This document shows, piece after piece, positions 33,636 to 42,610 of a DNA stretch of 46,145 nucleotides. Each line of letters begins with the position of its first letter. Positions within the stretch are counted from its first letter, which is position 1. This stretch comes from Paraferrimonas sp. SM1919 (lineage in GTDB: Bacteria > Pseudomonadota > Gammaproteobacteria > Enterobacterales > Shewanellaceae). Made by a program: the position numbers and the translations under genes. Location of the stretch: contig NZ_WINH01000029.1 in assembly GCF_010993985.1 (NCBI RefSeq), positions 1-46,145 on the forward strand, given 5' to 3'. The notes under the pieces were generated by a model. That model made no database searches. It saw only the letters and a program-made list of their open reading frames with translations, and was not told the origin of the DNA.

Positions 33636-36600
33636 ATGAAACGGGTTAATCACTTTCTTCTAAATTCTATTGCCCTGTGTATGATCGCAGCATGTGGCGG
33701 TAGTGATACAAACACCCAATCCAATTCTGAGATTTATATACCAAACTCTGCACCAGTACATAATGGCAATTTAACCTATACCGTCACCGAGTCAGACCCT
33801 GAGTTTGTTGTGGATTTACTCGAAGGAACCTTCGATCAAGACAGTGACACGTTAGTAGTTGTTGATATACAGCTTGCACAAGCCAGTCCGACTATAGGTT
33901 CAATAGTGGGCGAAAACACTATCAGTTTTACCCCTTCAAGCTTTAGTGATGGGATTGCTGATGGTGAATCTGAGGTAATTAGATATCACTACACCATCTC
34001 TGATGGCAAAGACACCATCGAAAGAACTCTGGCAGTACTGGTTTATGGCGAGGGATTAGCTTCGTCTGATAAAGAAATTGATACTAACGCTGAGCAAATT
34101 TATGTAAATCTAAACTCGCAGCAATATTTTGCCAATTCTGGGGAATTAGAGCGTAAAAAATTCTTTAACATTCACACCAATTTCCTACAACAAGACAACC
34201 CCACCGAACACATTGAACTGTATACCAAACAATGGAATGTCAGCCATGGCCGTGGCTTTTGGAGTGGTATATCTGTTGCCAAGCAAAAAATGGGGGATGG
34301 TCAATACCCAGCGACAGAGTTTGCTATTGCTGAAGGGCCAAAAAATATTGAAGCTTACTACAGTAACCCTCATCAACCGCTAGCCGATAATAGACGCATT
34401 GATACTGAACGCGGTCCAAGCTATATCGTTCCTGGTGCTAATGCTATAGAGGGTGCCCGCTGGATTGCAGATTATTATGAGCACTATTTTGATGCTAACT
34501 CACGCCCCTTATTTGTGGAGCCTATGAATGAACCATTCATTCAAATTTGGAAAGACGAATACAGTAACGTATCGAGCGAACCTTCCATCATTCGTGCTGA
34601 AATCGCTAATTGGTTAAAAGAAATTGGTAAAGCCTTTGATGAACGCCCAGCATTAAGTGGAATGTCAATGTTGGGCTATGCTGCCGCATGGCCAAGCTTT
34701 GAGCGTGATAATTTTGGCCACTGGCAAAGTGAAATGAAAATGTATATGGATACTGCAGGTGATTATACCGACTCATTCTCTATCCATCTATACAATGGCA
34801 TTAACCAGGGGCAAGGGCAAGACACCAAAAGAACTGGTAGTAATTCACAAGCCACACTGGATCTTATCGAAACCTACTCTCATTTTAAGTGGGATACCGT
34901 TAAACCTCATTCAATTTCTGAATACGGCAGTATTATTGCTGGTAAAAATGAAAATGATGAAAATTATGATACAAGCTACTCCCCTTGGGCAAACAGTGTT
35001 CGTATCAGATCCATCAACCAACTGTTGATTGAGCTCCTAAATCGTGAGGAAAGGATCCTCACTTCAATTCCATTCTTAACTGGCACTGCGGCATGGCACT
35101 GGAAAGATCCTGAAATTGGCAATGGTGATCCCTACAACGCTTCATTATGGCGTCCTGACCCAGCTAAAATAGAATTGGTAGCTGGCATAAACGGTGCACC
35201 TAATCGTTGGCAATTTATTGATGGCAGCGATCCCGAAAACTATCTGCCGAATCATAATCAGATCTTTTTTGAAATGTGGAAAGACGTTGCAGGACGACGC
35301 TTAGCGATACATTCTCACGACCCTGATCTGCAACAAGTTGCTTATACTAATGATAATCAAACTTTTATCATTCTAACCAATTTAGAAGATGATCAAGCAA
35401 AACAAGTGCAACTCAATATTGAAGCCATTGAGGGCGTCAATTATACCTCCATCCGCACTGAACGCATTGCTTTTAACGACATTGATGGTGCGCTATACAG
35501 CGATGACACCATCGAATCGACCAAATTGGTTGGGGCCACTTTACCCAGCTTTACCATTGCAGCAGGGGAAACGATTAAACTGACGTTAAATAAGACTGCC
35601 AGCATTAAAGCTGAGAACTTTTATCAACGTTCGCTTTACTATAGTGATCAGCACATTGTGCCGATTAATGCTAATGAAGCAGCGATTTTTAATATAGATA
35701 ATGTTGATGTTGGTAAGCTAAATAGTACAGCTCATAACAGCGTATCTCTGCGAATGAGCCTTGCTAGGGCACCAAGTAAAAACAAAATCCCGGAATTATT
35801 CTTTAATAACGTCAAGATCGCTGTGCCTAATGACTGGGCGGGTTATGATCAAGCAGATCGAGATACCTTCTTTGGTGCCATAGAAATCCCAGTGCCAAGG
35901 CAGCTATTGGCTCAAAATAATGTCATCAAAGCTGTTTATGCAACCGATGGTGGCCACATTAGCTCTATGGTTTTAACCGTCAATAATGATATTGAGCCCA
36001 TCCCTGTTGAGAGTTTGCAAGTCAACGGCAACCTATCGATTGCCCAAGGCAATAGCTTTCAAGCAACCGTTACCGCTCTACCAAGTTATGCCTCAGATTT
36101 GACGGTGAATTGGAGCTCAAGTGATACCACAGTCGCCGTCATTGACACTCAAGGTAAAATCACTGCATTAGAGCAAGGTACTACAATCATTAGCGCGACA
36201 TCAGTTAATGGGCCATCAGCAAGCTTCAGCCTAACGGTCAAACCACCTCATAAGAACCTATTGCAAGAGCTCAATCCTGGTTTCGAACTTGGCACTCTAG
36301 GATTATGGTTATCCAATTGGAATAACCCTAGTAACATAGAGTTAAATGTCACTGCAGAAGCTAGCTTTGAAGGCGAATATGGCCTGCATATGTTATTCGA
36401 TGGCAGCACTATCGGAGCAAGCGATCCTAGCAATGCAGTTGCAGGTATCACCCTTAGTGAAAACAATTTTCCACAGATATTCGGTGAAGCCAAAGGCCGC
36501 CAATTTAAGCTTACGTTCGATATTAAGTCAAATATTGGTGTTGATCAGTGGCGCTGGATTAAATTTAGAATGATTGCCAATGGCTACTTTGCAAATCGTT

Positions 36601-36821
36601 TTGAGCAAGCCATGTATCCATGGAGCACGATTGATGATCCTGAATTACGTAAACAATGGCAGCGCGTCGAACTTGTTTTTGACGAGCAAGATTGGTCAGT
36701 AGAGCAATCGCAAAACGTCAATTATCGAGGTGAATTATTTATTCCTTTAACAGGGGGAATAAATGAAGGTAAAAGTGGCGACTTCTTTATTGATAATATC
36801 AGCATAGAAATCGTCGAATAA
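33636..36821 (+). CDS. multidomain GH86 agarase/porphyranase lipoprotein with cadherin-like, Big2 and CBM modules (GH86-B)
   Basis: A 1,061-residue surface enzyme. Layout: lipoprotein signal with lipidated Cys20 (MIAAC); a cadherin-like Ig domain (about 38-138) closely related to the one in the giant protein downstream; a GH86 catalytic unit (about 153-785) with E299 in VEPMNEPFIQIW and E429 in PHSISEYG; one Big2 domain (about 790-870); and a C-terminal beta-sandwich carbohydrate-binding-like module (about 875-1,061) of the same type as modules 1-3 of the giant protein (GFELGTLGLW... start, SGDFFIDNISIE end). The catalytic part is a clear paralogue of GH86-A, with nearly identical active-site blocks. 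The added modules should hold the enzyme on polymeric galactan. It carries the shared upstream element and is probably expressed with its two neighbours. Confidence 0.93.
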   Translation: MKRVNHFLLNSIALCMIAACGGSDTNTQSNSEIYIPNSAPVHNGNLTYTVTESDPEFVVDLLEGTFDQDSDTLVVVDIQLAQASPTIGSIVGENTISFTPSSFSDGIADGESEVIRYHYTISDGKDTIERTLAVLVYGEGLASSDKEIDTNAEQIYVNLNSQQYFANSGELERKKFFNIHTNFLQQDNPTEHIELYTKQWNVSHGRGFWSGISVAKQKMGDGQYPATEFAIAEGPKNIEAYYSNPHQPLADNRRIDTERGPSYIVPGANAIEGARWIADYYEHYFDANSRPLFVEPMNEPFIQIWKDEYSNVSSEPSIIRAEIANWLKEIGKAFDERPALSGMSMLGYAAAWPSFERDNFGHWQSEMKMYMDTAGDYTDSFSIHLYNGINQGQGQDTKRTGSNSQATLDLIETYSHFKWDTVKPHSISEYGSIIAGKNENDENYDTSYSPWANSVRIRSINQLLIELLNREERILTSIPFLTGTAAWHWKDPEIGNGDPYNASLWRPDPAKIELVAGINGAPNRWQFIDGSDPENYLPNHNQIFFEMWKDVAGRRLAIHSHDPDLQQVAYTNDNQTFIILTNLEDDQAKQVQLNIEAIEGVNYTSIRTERIAFNDIDGALYSDDTIESTKLVGATLPSFTIAAGETIKLTLNKTASIKAENFYQRSLYYSDQHIVPINANEAAIFNIDNVDVGKLNSTAHNSVSLRMSLARAPSKNKIPELFFNNVKIAVPNDWAGYDQADRDTFFGAIEIPVPRQLLAQNNVIKAVYATDGGHISSMVLTVNNDIEPIPVESLQVNGNLSIAQGNSFQATVTALPSYASDLTVNWSSSDTTVAVIDTQGKITALEQGTTIISATSVNGPSASFSLTVKPPHKNLLQELNPGFELGTLGLWLSNWNNPSNIELNVTAEASFEGEYGLHMLFDGSTIGASDPSNAVAGITLSENNFPQIFGEAKGRQFKLTFDIKSNIGVDQWRWIKFRMIANGYFANRFEQAMYPWSTIDDPELRKQWQRVELVFDEQDWSVEQSQNVNYRGELFIPLTGGINEGKSGDFFIDNISIEIVE

Positions 36822-36837
36822 AACTCTATTCAGAGCG

Positions 36838-36869
36838 AAGGGCTTGTACTGATGTGTTTGCAAGCCCTT
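36838..36869 (+). terminator. hairpin after GH86-B
   Basis: AAGGGCTTG / CAAGCCCTT, 9-bp arms with a 14-base loop, not followed by a clean T-run. A weak terminator. Confidence 0.5.
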
Positions 36870-36927
36870 AAACTCTTCTTTAAATCGCCACCTCACTCCC
36901 TCAACAGTTAGAGACTTACAACATTTA

Positions 36928-36974
36928 AACAAATCATTTACTTTGTTTCTTTTACATGTAAATATTGTTTTTCA
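36928..36974 (+). promoter_or_regulatory. shared 47-nt upstream element, copy C (giant lipoprotein)
   Basis: Ungapped alignment with copies A and B. This copy has the perfect 12-bp palindrome TTTACATGTAAA at 36951-36962, preceded by TTTACTTT and followed by TATT and TTTCA. It ends 28 bases before the ATG, and AGGGAAG (ribosome site) follows. Confidence 0.8.
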
Positions 36975-37001
36975 CCAATAAATATAATAAAGGGAAGCAT
37001 T

Positions 37002-40000
37002 ATGAACAGGTTGAACAAACTCCTCCTGCATTCTGTTGCATTAACGATGTTATCAGCGTGTGGTGGAGGCGATACTGATACCACCTCTAAAACCAACACC
37101 GCGCCAACTTTTAATGGCAATTTAAGTTTTACTAAATCTGAGACTGATGCCGAATTTACGGTCGATTTACTCTCTGACATCACAGATAGAGAAGGTGATC
37201 CATTAACCATTGTCAACATTAGCTCTGATCCTAATAATGCTTCCATTGGCGCTGCCATTAGCGGTAATAGCATTACTTTTACCCCAGAGGTTTTTGTTGA
37301 TTTGCTTGGCGCTGCTCAAACAGAAACAATACGTTATAGTTATAGCGTGTCCGATGGTATTAATACCGTAGAAAGAAGCATCACTTTAGTGATTAATGGT
37401 GCAGATCCTGAAATCATCAAGGAAACCGAAGATGGTAATCCAGATGATGGCACCACCACAGATCCTATCGATGAAGTCATTAGCGTTATCCTTAATGAGG
37501 ATAAACAAGTCATCATCGGTGAAAGCTTGCAATCAATTGCTACATTATTTCCTGTTAATGCTGATGACAAAACGCTGTTATGGAGTGTTAGTGATGAAAC
37601 GATAGCATCGGTAGATATTGATGGTTTAGTGACGACCTTACAAATAGGCACAACCACCATTACCGCCACCGCGAGTAATGGTATTAAAGGGAGTTATCAG
37701 CTGACTGTAGTGGCTATTCCTGTCGAATCAATCAGTGTTAATGCCAACACCACTGTAGGGCTTGGTCAAACTGTACAAGCAAGCGCCCAAGTGCTGCCAG
37801 CTAACGCTGGTGATTCAACAGTGATTTGGGCTTCCTCTGAGCAAAGTATTGCCACTGTAGACGCCAATGGCTTGGTCACGACTACGGGAGTGGGCGAAAC
37901 ACTCATCAGTGCAACAGCAAACAATGGCGTATCAGCCTCTTTTAGCCTTATCGTTACTCCTAACGTCACCCAAATTGATGTCAATGCTGATATTACTTTG
38001 ACACTAGGTGCAACCTATCAAGCCAATGCACAAGTTTTACCAGAAAATGCCTATGACACAACGGTTACTTGGGACTCTAGTGATAGTGCCATTGCCAGCG
38101 TTGATGTAAATGGCCTAATCACTGCACAACAATTTGGACAAACAACCATCACCGCGACGGCGATTAATGGTGTCAGTAATTCATTTAATCTCACCGTTGA
38201 TGATAACGGTAACTTACTTTCTGCATTAAATGCTGGCTTTGAAGATGCTCAGTTAACACCATGGGCTAAGCATTGGAATACACCCACCAACGCAGTTGTG
38301 GCGGTCACCCAAGAAGCAGCCAAAGACAGTAACTATGGTTTGCATATCAATTTTGATGGCACAACCGAGGGCGCTTTCGATGCAGCTAATGCTGTAGTTG
38401 GCATTAGCCTCAGCGAGGACATCTTTCCTCAACTTTTTGGTGATGGTGGAAATCGACGCTTTAAATTAAGTTTTGACATTAAATCCAACCAAACCATTGA
38501 TAGATGGCAAGGCATCAAATTTATGCTACGTGCCGATGAACACTGGGATGCCCGACTTGAAAAAGGGCTTTATCCGTGGAGTGAAACTGCTGATAATGAC
38601 AACGAAAGTCGCATTAACCAGTGGCAAAACGTAAGCTATATTTTCTCCGAAATGGATTGGAGCGACGTGATTGCGGCGGGAGAAAAATACAAATTAGAAT
38701 TAACCATCCCTGCCAATGGCAAAACCGGGGACTTCTATCTTGATAACATCCGTATTGAGGAGCATACCCCTGTTTTAGTGACTGCTGTCACTCTCAATGG
38801 CGATATCAATTTAAAACAGACCAAAAGTTATACTGCAGTGGCAAGCATTAGCCCGAGTAATGCCGATTTTCAAAGTCTTGTATGGTCATCATCCGATGAG
38901 GCTATCGCCACAGTCGATGATAAAGGCGCAGTTACTGCAATCGCCTTAGGACAAGCGACCATTACAGCCACCTCAATTGATGGTCCCACAAGCGCCTTTA
39001 ATGTAAATGTAGAAGCCCTTAACCATGATGCGACGATTACTGTAGGCGGCACTTATCAAGCTTATGCTCCAGGTGAACAGCTAGCAAGCGTTTGGCAGTC
39101 ATCTAACCCACAAGTGGCCAGCGTCAATAGTGATGGTTTAGTCACAGCCCTTGCTACTGGCAGCAGCACCATTACTGTCGAAGCAAGTGGGATCAGTAGC
39201 TCTTTTGTGATTACCGTAGACAATAACGGTAATTTATTGTCTGCCCTTAACCCAGATTTTGAATCAAGCCTATTAAGCCCATGGGAGCGTCACTGGAACG
39301 TTGCCAACAGCACAGTCATCAGTAGCACTGTTGCTGCAGCCAATCAGGGAACCTCTGGCTTACATATTAGTTTTGATGGCGTTACTGATGGCGCCGTAGA
39401 TCCTAATAACGCTGTTGCAGGTATTAGCCTTTCGGGTCAACACCTACCGCAACTCTTTGGTGAAGCAGGCAATCGCCGCTTTAAATTAAGTTTTGACATC
39501 CAGGCCAATCAAACCATTGATAGATGGCAAGGGGTCAAATTTCTGTTAATAGCCAAAGATCACTGGGACCAACGCCATGAAAAAACCCTCTATCCATGGA
39601 GCGACACCGCCGATAATGCCGTTCGCGATGGCAGTTGGTACAGCGCCGAGTACATCTTTGAAGAAATGGATTGGAGCGCGGTCGCTGCAGCGGGTGAATT
39701 GTTCAATTTAGAATTAACCCTCCCTGCCAATGGTAAAACTGGCGATTTCTATATTGATAATATTCGCCTTGAAGAGCATGCCCCGGTGTTAGTCACTGCT
39801 GTGTCTCTAAACTCTGACATCACATTAAAAGAGAGCTTCAGCTACAGTGCATCAAGCACATTAACCCCTGTTAATGCAGACTTTACCGAGCTGACTTGGA
39901 CCTCATCGGATGAAACCGTCGCAACCGTAGACAGTGCTGGCAAGGTCACTGCGGTAGCAATGGGTAACGCGACCATTACCGCGACCTCACATGACGGCCC

Positions 40001-42533
40001 AAGTGGTAGCTTTGCGGTGACGGTAGAAGCCTTAAACGATGATGTCACCTTAACTAAAGGCGGCACTTACCAAGCTTATGCTCGTCAAATTGAAGAGACC
40101 TTAACTTGGGCTTCAAGCAATGAAGCGGTGGCAACTGTGGACAGTAATGGCTTAGTCACAGCGTTAACGACAGGTGCCGCGACTATTACCTCAACGGCCA
40201 CTGACATCAATGATTCATTTACCGTAACAGTCGATGAAAATGGCAACTACCTATCGGCAGTAAACCCTGATTTTGAGCAAGGTGATTTAGGCCCATGGGA
40301 GACCAACTGGAATACCCCTGCGGATACTCAGTACAACATCAGTGCCGATGCTGCAAAAGACGGTAGCTTTGGTCTTGAGCTTATCTTTGATGGTGGCAAT
40401 GATGGTGCAGCCAATGAAGGGGCTAACGCTCAAAGTGGTATTTCCATGGCTGAAGATCAAATGCCGCAGCTATTGGGCGAAGGCTTAGGTCGTAAGTTCA
40501 AGCTGAGCTTTGATATTCAATCGAAAACCGCCGTTGACCAAAGCCGCGTGATTAAGTTTGTAGTTCGTGGTGACGGTTACTGGAGTGAAGCACAGCTGCA
40601 ACCTTGGGCGGATACCGCTGATGCCAATGCCCGTATCGACACTTGGCATCATGTTGAGTATGTGTTCGATGAGTTTGATGCGGCAGCCGAAGTGGCCAGT
40701 GGCAACTTTATTGCCGAACTATTCTTCCCTGCCAACGGCACTGCAGGTCACTTCTACTTAGATAACATCGTTATTGAAGAGTACATCGAAGTGACTTCAG
40801 TAAACTTAGGCAGCAATATCACCCTAGCTGAAGCTGGTACTGCGCAAATCAACGCAACAGTATTACCGAGTAACGCTGATAACAAAACTCTGACTTGGCG
40901 TTCTGATGACGAAGCAATTGCCAGCGTTGATGCCACCGGCTTAATCACCGCCATTGGCGCAGGTTCTACCACCATCACGGCAACCTCCGTCGATGGCGTG
41001 TTCGGCACCCTTGCCGTAACCGTAGAAGCGCCAGTGGTTGATGTAACCTCGGTAAGCGTAAATAGTGATATTGTGCTAACTAAAGGCGGTACTTATACGG
41101 CCCAAGGCTCAGTATTGCCAGCAAACGCTACCGATGAAACCCTAACTTGGGATTCATCAGACGAATTGGTGATAACTATCGATGCCAATACTGGCGCAAT
41201 GACAGCCGTTGGTTTAGGCACAGCCACCATTACCGCAAGCTCGCATAACGCGCTAACCAATAGCTTCACAGTAACGGTAGATAATTCGGGTAACCTGCTT
41301 TCTGCACTAAATAGTGATTTTGAAACCGGTTCAGTCACACCTTGGGTTAACTACTGGGGTACGCCAGAAGGCGCTGCGGCGCTAACCGTTTCAGGCTCTG
41401 CAGCGAAAGATGGCAGCTACGGTTTGCACTTTGTCTCTGATGGCACAGAGCATACCGGTATATCTATCCCTAGTGATGTTATGCCACAGCATCTCGGTCA
41501 AGGATTAGGTCGCACTTTCAGACTCACCTACGATGTGAAGCTAAATAACTATGCTGGTAGCTCTCACCCACTGCGTATGTACTTCTTAGGTGGCGTCTTC
41601 AACGAACGTATCGAGAAATGGCACAACCCAATCAGCAGCAGCGATTGGACCAGTGTTGCTATCGATATTACTGAACATGATTTAAGCGACAATGGCGTCT
41701 TTGAGTTGTTCTTTATTAAACAAGATCCAACCCAAAGCATCGATGCTTATTTCGATAACTTTGTTCTGCAAGAGTTAAGCGTGCGCGAGATTGAAATCAA
41801 TGATGTTAGCCTGCAAATTGCCGACACCTTTGATGCCGATGCCACAGTAAGCTATCTACCAGCTGATGCGGTGGATATTGCGGATCACTCATTAACGTGG
41901 GAGTCCAGTGATACTAATATCGCCACCGTTGACGCTAATGGCCTGATCACTGCGGTTGCTGGCGGCACGGCCGTCATCACTGCTACATCAGTCGCTGATG
42001 GTGATGTCACTACCACGTTCAATGTAACCGTTGATGCCAACTATCTAGCAGGGGTTAACTCAGACTTTGAAGATGGCGTTGTAACACCTTGGGTACACTA
42101 CTGGGAAACACCAGAGGGGGCATCCGCTTTATCTGTGACTACTGATGCAGCTAAAGATGGCAGCTATGGGTTGCACTTCGTTTCTGATGGTTCAGCACAT
42201 ACTGGTATCAAGTTAAACCCAAGTGAGGCGCCACAAGTTTTAGGTGAAGGTTTAGGTCGTAAATTCCAGCTTACCTACGATGTTAAGTTAAATAACTATG
42301 TTGGTAACGCTCACCCACTTCGTATGTATTTTGTTGGCAGCGACTTCAATACTCGTATTGAAAAATGGCACGATCCAATCTCATCAGGTGAATGGACTAC
42401 TGTGACCTTGGACTTAGATGAAATATCGATTGATGACTCTGGTCGACTTGAAATCTATTTCATTAAGCAATCTTCTGTTCAAGCTATAGACGCTTATTTT
42501 GATAACTTCAGGTTGATAGAAGTTATAGAATAA
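37002..42533 (+). CDS. giant non-catalytic surface lipoprotein: cadherin-like + 10 Big2 + 5 carbohydrate-binding-like modules
   Basis: An 1,843-residue lipoprotein (LSAC, lipidated Cys20). Layout from N to C: cadherin-like domain (about 34-137); Big2 domains a-c (about 156-400); module 1 (about 400-586); Big2 d-e; module 2 (about 740-926); Big2 f-g; module 3 (about 1,080-1,262); Big2 h-i; module 4 (about 1,428-1,594); Big2 j; module 5 (about 1,680-1,843). Each module starts like LSALNxDFExxxxxPWxxxW and ends in a strand like DFYLDNIRIEE or DAYFDNFxL, typical of CBM4/9-type beta-sandwiches. Modules 1-3 share a YPWSxTAD segment; 4-5 are shorter and share HPLRMYF and RIEKWHxPIS. I see no glycosidase, lyase, sulfatase or peptidase motif. 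It probably binds galactan chains at the cell surface beside the GH86 enzymes. Ligand binding is inferred, not known. Confidence 0.85.
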   Translation: MNRLNKLLLHSVALTMLSACGGGDTDTTSKTNTAPTFNGNLSFTKSETDAEFTVDLLSDITDREGDPLTIVNISSDPNNASIGAAISGNSITFTPEVFVDLLGAAQTETIRYSYSVSDGINTVERSITLVINGADPEIIKETEDGNPDDGTTTDPIDEVISVILNEDKQVIIGESLQSIATLFPVNADDKTLLWSVSDETIASVDIDGLVTTLQIGTTTITATASNGIKGSYQLTVVAIPVESISVNANTTVGLGQTVQASAQVLPANAGDSTVIWASSEQSIATVDANGLVTTTGVGETLISATANNGVSASFSLIVTPNVTQIDVNADITLTLGATYQANAQVLPENAYDTTVTWDSSDSAIASVDVNGLITAQQFGQTTITATAINGVSNSFNLTVDDNGNLLSALNAGFEDAQLTPWAKHWNTPTNAVVAVTQEAAKDSNYGLHINFDGTTEGAFDAANAVVGISLSEDIFPQLFGDGGNRRFKLSFDIKSNQTIDRWQGIKFMLRADEHWDARLEKGLYPWSETADNDNESRINQWQNVSYIFSEMDWSDVIAAGEKYKLELTIPANGKTGDFYLDNIRIEEHTPVLVTAVTLNGDINLKQTKSYTAVASISPSNADFQSLVWSSSDEAIATVDDKGAVTAIALGQATITATSIDGPTSAFNVNVEALNHDATITVGGTYQAYAPGEQLASVWQSSNPQVASVNSDGLVTALATGSSTITVEASGISSSFVITVDNNGNLLSALNPDFESSLLSPWERHWNVANSTVISSTVAAANQGTSGLHISFDGVTDGAVDPNNAVAGISLSGQHLPQLFGEAGNRRFKLSFDIQANQTIDRWQGVKFLLIAKDHWDQRHEKTLYPWSDTADNAVRDGSWYSAEYIFEEMDWSAVAAAGELFNLELTLPANGKTGDFYIDNIRLEEHAPVLVTAVSLNSDITLKESFSYSASSTLTPVNADFTELTWTSSDETVATVDSAGKVTAVAMGNATITATSHDGPSGSFAVTVEALNDDVTLTKGGTYQAYARQIEETLTWASSNEAVATVDSNGLVTALTTGAATITSTATDINDSFTVTVDENGNYLSAVNPDFEQGDLGPWETNWNTPADTQYNISADAAKDGSFGLELIFDGGNDGAANEGANAQSGISMAEDQMPQLLGEGLGRKFKLSFDIQSKTAVDQSRVIKFVVRGDGYWSEAQLQPWADTADANARIDTWHHVEYVFDEFDAAAEVASGNFIAELFFPANGTAGHFYLDNIVIEEYIEVTSVNLGSNITLAEAGTAQINATVLPSNADNKTLTWRSDDEAIASVDATGLITAIGAGSTTITATSVDGVFGTLAVTVEAPVVDVTSVSVNSDIVLTKGGTYTAQGSVLPANATDETLTWDSSDELVITIDANTGAMTAVGLGTATITASSHNALTNSFTVTVDNSGNLLSALNSDFETGSVTPWVNYWGTPEGAAALTVSGSAAKDGSYGLHFVSDGTEHTGISIPSDVMPQHLGQGLGRTFRLTYDVKLNNYAGSSHPLRMYFLGGVFNERIEKWHNPISSSDWTSVAIDITEHDLSDNGVFELFFIKQDPTQSIDAYFDNFVLQELSVREIEINDVSLQIADTFDADATVSYLPADAVDIADHSLTWESSDTNIATVDANGLITAVAGGTAVITATSVADGDVTTTFNVTVDANYLAGVNSDFEDGVVTPWVHYWETPEGASALSVTTDAAKDGSYGLHFVSDGSAHTGIKLNPSEAPQVLGEGLGRKFQLTYDVKLNNYVGNAHPLRMYFVGSDFNTRIEKWHDPISSGEWTTVTLDLDEISIDDSGRLEIYFIKQSSVQAIDAYFDNFRLIEVIE
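38205..42533 (+). repeat. intragenic repeats encoding the five binding modules and interleaved Big2 domains
   Basis: Repeat units of about 0.5-0.56 kb (modules) alternate with about 0.22-0.25 kb (Big2) units. Modules 1 and 2 keep long stretches of nearly identical DNA, for example the TTTAAATTAAGTTTTGACAT stretch near 38460 and 39480 and ACCATTGATAGATGGCAAGG near 38494 and 39514. Modules 4 and 5 are a second similar pair. This points to recent internal duplication. Confidence 0.85.
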
Positions 42534-42554
42534 TAAAGCCTTAAATTAATCACA

Positions 42555-42588
42555 GGGCATAGGTAATTCATTACTTATGCCCTTTTTT
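42555..42588 (+). terminator. terminator after the giant lipoprotein gene
   Basis: 13-bp arms GGGCATAGGTAAT / ATTACTTATGCCC with one mismatch, a 2-base loop, then a T-run. Confidence 0.9.
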
Positions 42589-42610
42589 ATCGATAACTAT
42601 AAGTAATATT

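Noticed and set aside
37340..41338. Minus-strand ORFs opposite the giant lipoprotein
   Set aside because: They recur because the Big2 repeats recur; they are mirror frames of the repeats, not genes.
38205..42533. Regular repeats as a CRISPR array or tandem satellite
   Set aside because: The repeats are long, in frame with one ORF and encode protein domains; there are no short direct repeats with unique spacers.
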